This document shows, one piece after another, positions 61,601-64,000 of a DNA stretch of 64,000 nucleotides. The stretch lies in contig JAQISU010000058.1 of NCBI GenBank assembly GCA_029339505.1, positions 1,800,001-1,864,000 on the forward strand, given 5' to 3'. Source of the stretch: Unio delphinus (lineage: Eukaryota; Mollusca; Bivalvia; Unionida; Unionidae). Numbering within the stretch: the first letter of the stretch is position 1; the number at the start of each line of letters is the position of its first letter. The notes under the pieces are model-generated. The model did no database searches and was not told where the DNA came from. It saw only the letters and a program-made list of their open reading frames with translations. The translations under genes and the position numbers were made by a program.

Positions 61601-62472
61601 TATAATATTACATCCTAAACTTAGCATGTTAAAATCTAGCTATAATATTACATCATCAACTTGGCATGTTAATGTCTTGCTATAATATTACATCCTAAAC
61701 ATGGCATAGTAATGTGTAGATATAAAATTAAATCCTAAACTTGGCATGTTAAAATCTAGTTATAAAATTACATCCTAAACATGGCATAGTAATGTGTAGA
61801 TATAAAATTACATCCTAAACATGGCATAGTAATGTGTAGATATAAAATTAAATCCTAAACTTGGCATGTTAAAATCTAGTTATAAAATTACATCCTAAAC
61901 ATGGCATAGTAATGTGTAGATATAAAATTATGTCCTAAACATGGCATAGTAATGTGTAGATATAAAATTACATCCTAAACATGGCATAGTAATGTGTAGA
62001 TATAAAATTACATCCTCACCTAGGCTATAAACACTTCTTACACCTTGCAAATGAGGAAATAAACCTGTTGAAAAAACAAAGACAAGAACAGTGTAAAAAT
62101 CTGATATGTATGTAAAGTTTTGTATTTTTCCTAAAGCTCAACTTTATATAACATTATTATAGCTGTATCCAGATGAGAAAATGTCATAAGTTTAGTGTGA
62201 AACTGAGGCCAGATTTCTTTCATCTTAATAGATTGAGTATTGGCCATTTCTGGTTCATTTTGGAGTGATGGTTAGAAACAGTATGTATGTTTTATTCAAT
62301 CAGCTTAGGAGAAATCATTTTTAATGTTCTATTTTAAACTTTGTTTCACAATTGGGTTCCAGGTGTTTTGATAGCCAACAAGGTGGATTTGGATCAGAGG
62401 AGAAGGGTCAGTCCAAAGGCTGGGAAGGATTTTGCATTGAGCCATGGACTTGCTTACTTTGAATGTTCTGCA
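45957..62472 (+). CDS. IFT27: IFT27 (RABL4) intraflagellar transport small GTPase, exons 1-6
   Basis: Rab-like GTPase of the IFT-B complex; it pairs with IFT25 and in animals helps export BBSome cargo from cilia. Exons: 45957-45993, 51738-51817, 52340-52399, 54720-54779, 59921-60038, 62363-62472, together 155 codons. Phases agree at every junction (1, 0, 0, 0, 1). Motifs: P-loop GDASVGKSS at residues 13-21; YTMTTGVEM switch I region; DSAGKE at 65-70 (Lys in place of the usual catalytic Gln, as is usual in IFT27); YDVATEATFSNCQKWLD at 90-106; NKVD at 124-127; ECSA at 152-155. Known animal proteins are about 185 residues, so roughly 30 residues remain in an exon beyond the window. Introns of 5.7 and 5.1 kb hold hAT elements and minisatellites. 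Confidence 0.88.
46001..48073. other. IFT27 intron 1, left part
   Basis: AT-rich intron. It contains a three-copy tandem repeat of about 70 bp at 47781-47995, with ATCTTTAGGTTG, CTACTGAATGTCTGTTAGGA and TTTTATGCAGGTTAAT, and nothing else recognised. Confidence 0.6.
48082..49295 (+). mobile_element. hAT (Charlie-like) element with broken transposase, in IFT27 intron 1
   Basis: The left end contains GGGTGGGCAAACTAC and the right end is an imperfect inverse (TTTTGCCGACCTT). Flanking 8-mers GCATTAAC (48074-48081) and GCATAAAC (49296-49303) differ at one base, fitting an old 8-bp hAT duplication. Plus-strand protein fragments resemble the hAT transposase domesticated in vertebrate GTF2IRD2: TTDGAPSLTGKHSGLV near 48270, FHCFIHQESLYKSS and RARGLKHRQFQSLLED in 48311-48553, then WLSMGKVLKRVWDLKAEI after a stop at 48551, and 48656-48964 with EEWICDFAFAVDIM. 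At least two stops break the frame, and the C-terminal dimerisation part is missing, so it is inactive. Confidence 0.8.
48311..48964 (+). pseudogene. hAT transposase remnant (GTF2IRD2-like)
   Basis: Two open segments (48311-48553 and 48656-48964) belong to one ancestral frame with stops at about 48551 and 48648. The TDGAP motif just upstream holds one of the catalytic aspartates, and CFIHQE corresponds to the conserved CxxH region of hAT proteins. The first stop falls at TGA before TGGTTAAGC, likely a single-base change. Confidence 0.75.
49726..50075. repeat. About 53-bp minisatellite, six to seven copies
   Basis: The unit contains ATCAACATGGAATATCAATA, TCTATTCACTTCCATTTCAC and AGTTCTCTTACAC. 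Copies differ in length and sequence by a few bases. The 219-codon open frame that crosses it is a repeat effect. Confidence 0.88.
50340..50760. repeat. Degenerate tandem array, unit about 65-70 bp
   Basis: AATGTTATCAGCTTCAACTA followed by ATTTAGGGAGTTTA and GGAAATAGGTTATCA recurs about six times with heavy divergence. Confidence 0.7.
51738..51817 (+). CDS. IFT27: IFT27 exon 2 (P-loop exon)
   Basis: Acceptor TTCTAATTTCAG ends at 51737; donor GTAAGG starts at 51818. It is 80 nt, phase 1 in and 0 out. It encodes the P-loop (DASVGKSSL), then CQVFHSDGSFFNKNYTM; the FRSDGxxFxKxYT pattern is typical of IFT27. Confidence 0.9.
52340..52399 (+). CDS. IFT27: IFT27 exon 3
   Basis: Acceptor TTACTTTCAG ends at 52339; donor GTAAGC starts at 52400. 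It is 60 nt in phase 0 and encodes TTGVEMVTKQINIPDTKDSV, the switch I region and following beta strand. Confidence 0.88.
52706..52866. repeat. Tandem repeat of about 54-58 bp, three copies
   Basis: ATTGATATTGGAGTACAAAA, ATGGTTTCCATAAA and TATCAGTTCTGTATTT repeat three times in IFT27 intron 3. Confidence 0.88.
54720..54779 (+). CDS. IFT27: IFT27 exon 4 (switch II exon)
   Basis: Acceptor TTTTCTTCCAG ends at 54719; donor GTAAGT starts at 54780. It is 60 nt in phase 0 and encodes EIYLYDSAGKEIFTDHVSKF. DSAGKE replaces the DTAGQE of Rab proteins. Confidence 0.9.
55027..55406. repeat. 64-bp minisatellite, six copies
   Basis: The unit contains AGATTCATAGACCCAGGTCT, GTCACCATATTATGTGATTG and CATATCTTGGTCTGTGTAAT. 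Copies are nearly identical, in IFT27 intron 4. Confidence 0.94.
55619..55686. repeat. (AAT)n microsatellite
   Basis: Imperfect run of about 20 AAT or ATT triplets with one AAA interruption. Confidence 0.93.
55972..56997. repeat. 30-bp minisatellite, left part, about 34 copies
   Basis: The unit TATGGTTAGATTGGTAACAA plus TTTTATATAG is repeated with variants (GTAAGAATTTTG, GATTAGATTG). About one unit in three towards the right has lost two to three bases (ATAGGATGTTAGATTGG). Open frames on both strands arise because the unit is ten codons long. The array continues after the inserted element at 59389. Confidence 0.95.
57595..57760 (+). CDS. Transposon exon: BED-type zinc finger N-terminus
   Basis: ATG at 57595 opens a 55-codon exon ending at donor GTAGGT (57761). 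It encodes FNDIWLEQEKYKEWLQKN, then AFCTLCKKTI with Cys33 and Cys36, and SHAKG with His53. The spacing fits the first half of a BED/C2H2-type DNA-binding finger as seen at the N-terminus of hAT-type and related transposon proteins; the second His would come from the next exon. Confidence 0.6.
58277..59069 (+). pseudogene. Transposon protein C-terminal part, frameshifted
   Basis: Frame one runs from 58277 to about 58600 (DKEKGETKLRRVLKIMC through LWNVLQKMLLLSHGQA); the sequence then continues one frame over as RGFSINKQVSVENLSRESL to the stop at 59067-59069. The LSHGQA...RGFSxNK pattern corresponds to the C-terminal region of hAT-like proteins found in many invertebrate genomes. The break is a small indel near 58600. 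The tail (residues from about 58770) is Lys/Glu-rich and probably coiled coil. The catalytic core that should precede it is missing. Confidence 0.6.
59389..59555. repeat. 30-bp minisatellite, right part, about five copies
   Basis: The same unit as 55972-56997 resumes in register directly after the inserted element, with GTAAGAAATTTATATAG variants. It ends near 59555. Confidence 0.94.
59921..60038 (+). CDS. IFT27: IFT27 exon 5
   Basis: Acceptor TTCTTTTTGCAG ends at 59920; donor GTATAC starts at 60039. It is 118 nt, phase 0 in and 1 out. It encodes WDHPSGVIVVYDVATEATF and SNCQKWLDRVRQ, ending in NLHIP. Confidence 0.9.
60060..61115. other. IFT27 intron 5, left part
   Basis: AT-rich intron sequence; no repeat array or element recognised here. 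Confidence 0.5.
61120..62025. repeat. 40-bp minisatellite with an 80-bp dimer pattern, about 22 copies
   Basis: The monomer is TAGCATGTTAAAATCTAGCT plus ATAATATTACATCCTAAACT. In the left half two variants alternate (AATGTCTAGA and AAAATCTAGC), making an 80-bp dimer. In the right half a third variant (ATGGCATAGTAATGTGTAGA) takes over. Confidence 0.94.
62363..62472 (+). CDS. IFT27: IFT27 exon 6 (NKxD and SA motifs)
   Basis: Acceptor TTGGGTTCCAG ends at 62362; donor GTAAGC starts at 62473. It is 110 nt, phase 1 in and 0 out. It encodes VLIANKVDLDQRRRVSPKAG through AYFECSA: guanine-specificity motif NKVD and the ECSA box. The terminal exon is not found before the window ends. Confidence 0.9.
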
Positions 62473-63146
62473 GTAAGCATGTTATGGTTTATTTAAGAAA
62501 TGTAAAGAGTTAATAAGAAATATGCTTTTTTAACTTGGATTTAATGTTTGCTTATTTACTATTCTTTGATTTATAAACAATTCAGTCTTAAAAAATGTCT
62601 TCTGTTAACATATGCTTAGAAAATCTTAAATTTGTTTGGCCGACTATTGTCATTCATTCCGTTATGACCTTATAGCCTTTCACGGAAGGTTAAAAAGATA
62701 TTTATACAAAAATTATGTTCTGTCAACACTTGTTTAAGCAGAAGGGCATTAACCGTTTTCTGGTGATTGAGGTACTCTCAAAAATCAATCAGACTATCCT
62801 TGGCCTCTTCCATCAAGATAAGAAAGAAGCTTCAGATGTAATTCATTACCATTGAGAACTATATTGTGAACTACTTTTGTTCACATGGGTTAGTATGATG
62901 GTAGAAGACAAAATCTTAATCAGAAGTTTCTTGGCTTTCTTGTCATAATATGTGTGGTGTACTCCACAAAAGGCAAATCAGCAAACACATCAAATTGATT
63001 CCTACAACTTTTTTCAAGTTTGTTTCATGACTTGACAGAAAAGGTTGAGTGATATTCCAGATGTCTCATGGATGTGTGACTTTTCTTACCACTAAAGATG
63101 TTACAGCTTGTGATGAATTCTTAAAAGGAAAACTTTGAAGCCACAG

Positions 63147-63945
63147 ACTTGGCTTGTGTATCCTATGTCAAGTTTGGCCTAATTGCAGTTGTATTTATTC
63201 ACTATATATCCTGTGTCAAGTTTGGCCTAATTGCAATTATGTATATACACTATATATCCTGTGTCAAGTTTGGCCTAATTGCAGTTGTATATATTCCCTA
63301 TATATCCTGTGTCAAGTTTGGCCTAATTGCAGTTGTATTTATTCACTATATATCCTGTGTCAAGTTTGGCCTAATCGCAGTTGTATTTATTCACTATATA
63401 TCCTGTGTCAAGTTTGGCCTAATTGCAGTTGTATATATTCCCTATATATCCTGTGTCAAGTTTGGCCTAATTGCAGTTGTATTTATTCACTATATATCCT
63501 GTGTCAAGTTTGGCCTAATCGCAGTTGTATTTATTCACTATATATCCTGTGTCAAGTTTGGCCTAATTGCAATTATGTATATACACTATATATCCTGTGT
63601 CAAGTTTAGCCTAATTGCAGTTGTATATATTCCCTATATATCCTGTGTCAAGTTTGGCCTAAATGCAGTTGAATTTATTCCCTATATATCCTGTGTCAAG
63701 TTTGGCCTAATTGCAATTATGTATATACACTATATACCCTGTGTCAAGTTTGGCCTAATTGCAGTTGTATATATTCCCTATATATCCTTTGTCAAGTTTG
63801 GCCTAATTGCAATTATGTATATACACTGTATACCCTGTGTCAAGTTTGGCCTAATTACAGTTGTATATATTCCCTATATATCCTGTGTCAAGTTTGGCCT
63901 AATTGCAGTTGTATATATTCATTATATATCCATTAGTATTTAAAG
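63147..63945. repeat. 48-bp minisatellite, about 16 copies
   Basis: The unit contains TATCCTGTGTCAAGTTTGGC, CTAATTGCAGTTGTATATAT and TCCCTATA. Variants alternate (GTATTTATTCAC, ATTATGTATATACAC). The unit equals 16 codons, so two forward frames stay open for up to 264 codons; this is not a gene. Confidence 0.95.
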
Positions 63946-64000
63946 TTTCTATCAGACTTTGCACTTTGGGCCATAAAGGTTAAGGCCATAGGATTAAAAC

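Noticed and set aside
63030..63110. Last exon of IFT27 after a CAG near 63040
   Set aside because: The reading does not resemble the helical C-terminus of the family; the exon is probably beyond the window.
63149..63943. 264-codon hydrophobic repeat frame as a membrane protein
   Set aside because: Exactly follows the 48-bp repeat; an overlapping frame is open too.

Overview
The window is nuclear DNA from an animal, most likely a bivalve mollusc or close lophotrochozoan. The reasons are AT-rich sequence with long introns, GT-AG spliced exons of conserved animal genes, tRNA-headed SINEs with 3' bodies of the kind common in bivalves, hAT, Harbinger-like, LINE and DIRS-like elements, and many kilobase-scale minisatellites. 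The species assignment is inference; the exon and repeat calls are read from the sequence.

Three host genes can be supported. (1) The last exons of an SLC9B-type (NHA2-like) sodium/proton antiporter lie on the + strand: secure exons at 5375-5511 and 9764-9987, and a phase-compatible candidate terminal exon at 15466-15658. Their introns hold arrays with 53, 45, 81 and 40 bp units. (2) An uninterrupted - strand gene at 37981-38931 encodes a 316-residue ankyrin-repeat protein with a C-terminal SOCS box, so it is an ASB-type substrate receptor for a cullin-RING ubiquitin ligase. (3) IFT27 (RABL4), the small GTPase of the intraflagellar transport B complex, lies on the + strand with six exons between 45957 and 62472; the last exon is outside the window. 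Its exons carry the P-loop, DxxG-type, NKxD and SA motifs, and exon phases agree at every junction.

Between the genes, 24.4-33.3 kb is a transposon graveyard: a hAT-like scrap, a decayed LINE on the - strand, a Harbinger-like element with perfect TTA target duplications, and a decayed DIRS-like retroelement on the + strand that carries a SINE. A second, + strand LINE fragment starts beside a (CT)n tract at 40.6 kb. Directly after it, 42.19-44.85 kb holds divergent decayed reading frames that keep many CpGs and look unlike the surroundings. They match nothing I recognise and are the best candidate for something undescribed, possibly an endogenised viral or large mobile element fragment. Two hAT-type elements sit in IFT27 introns; one (56998-59388) landed inside a 30-bp minisatellite and has TATGG on both sides.

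Tandem repeats take up a large share of the window (units near 30, 37, 38, 40, 45, 48, 52, 53, 63, 64, 81 and 98 bp). Several have unit lengths divisible by three, so they produce long open frames that are not genes. There are no bacterial features, no CRISPR array and no rRNA; the only tRNA-like sequences are SINE heads.
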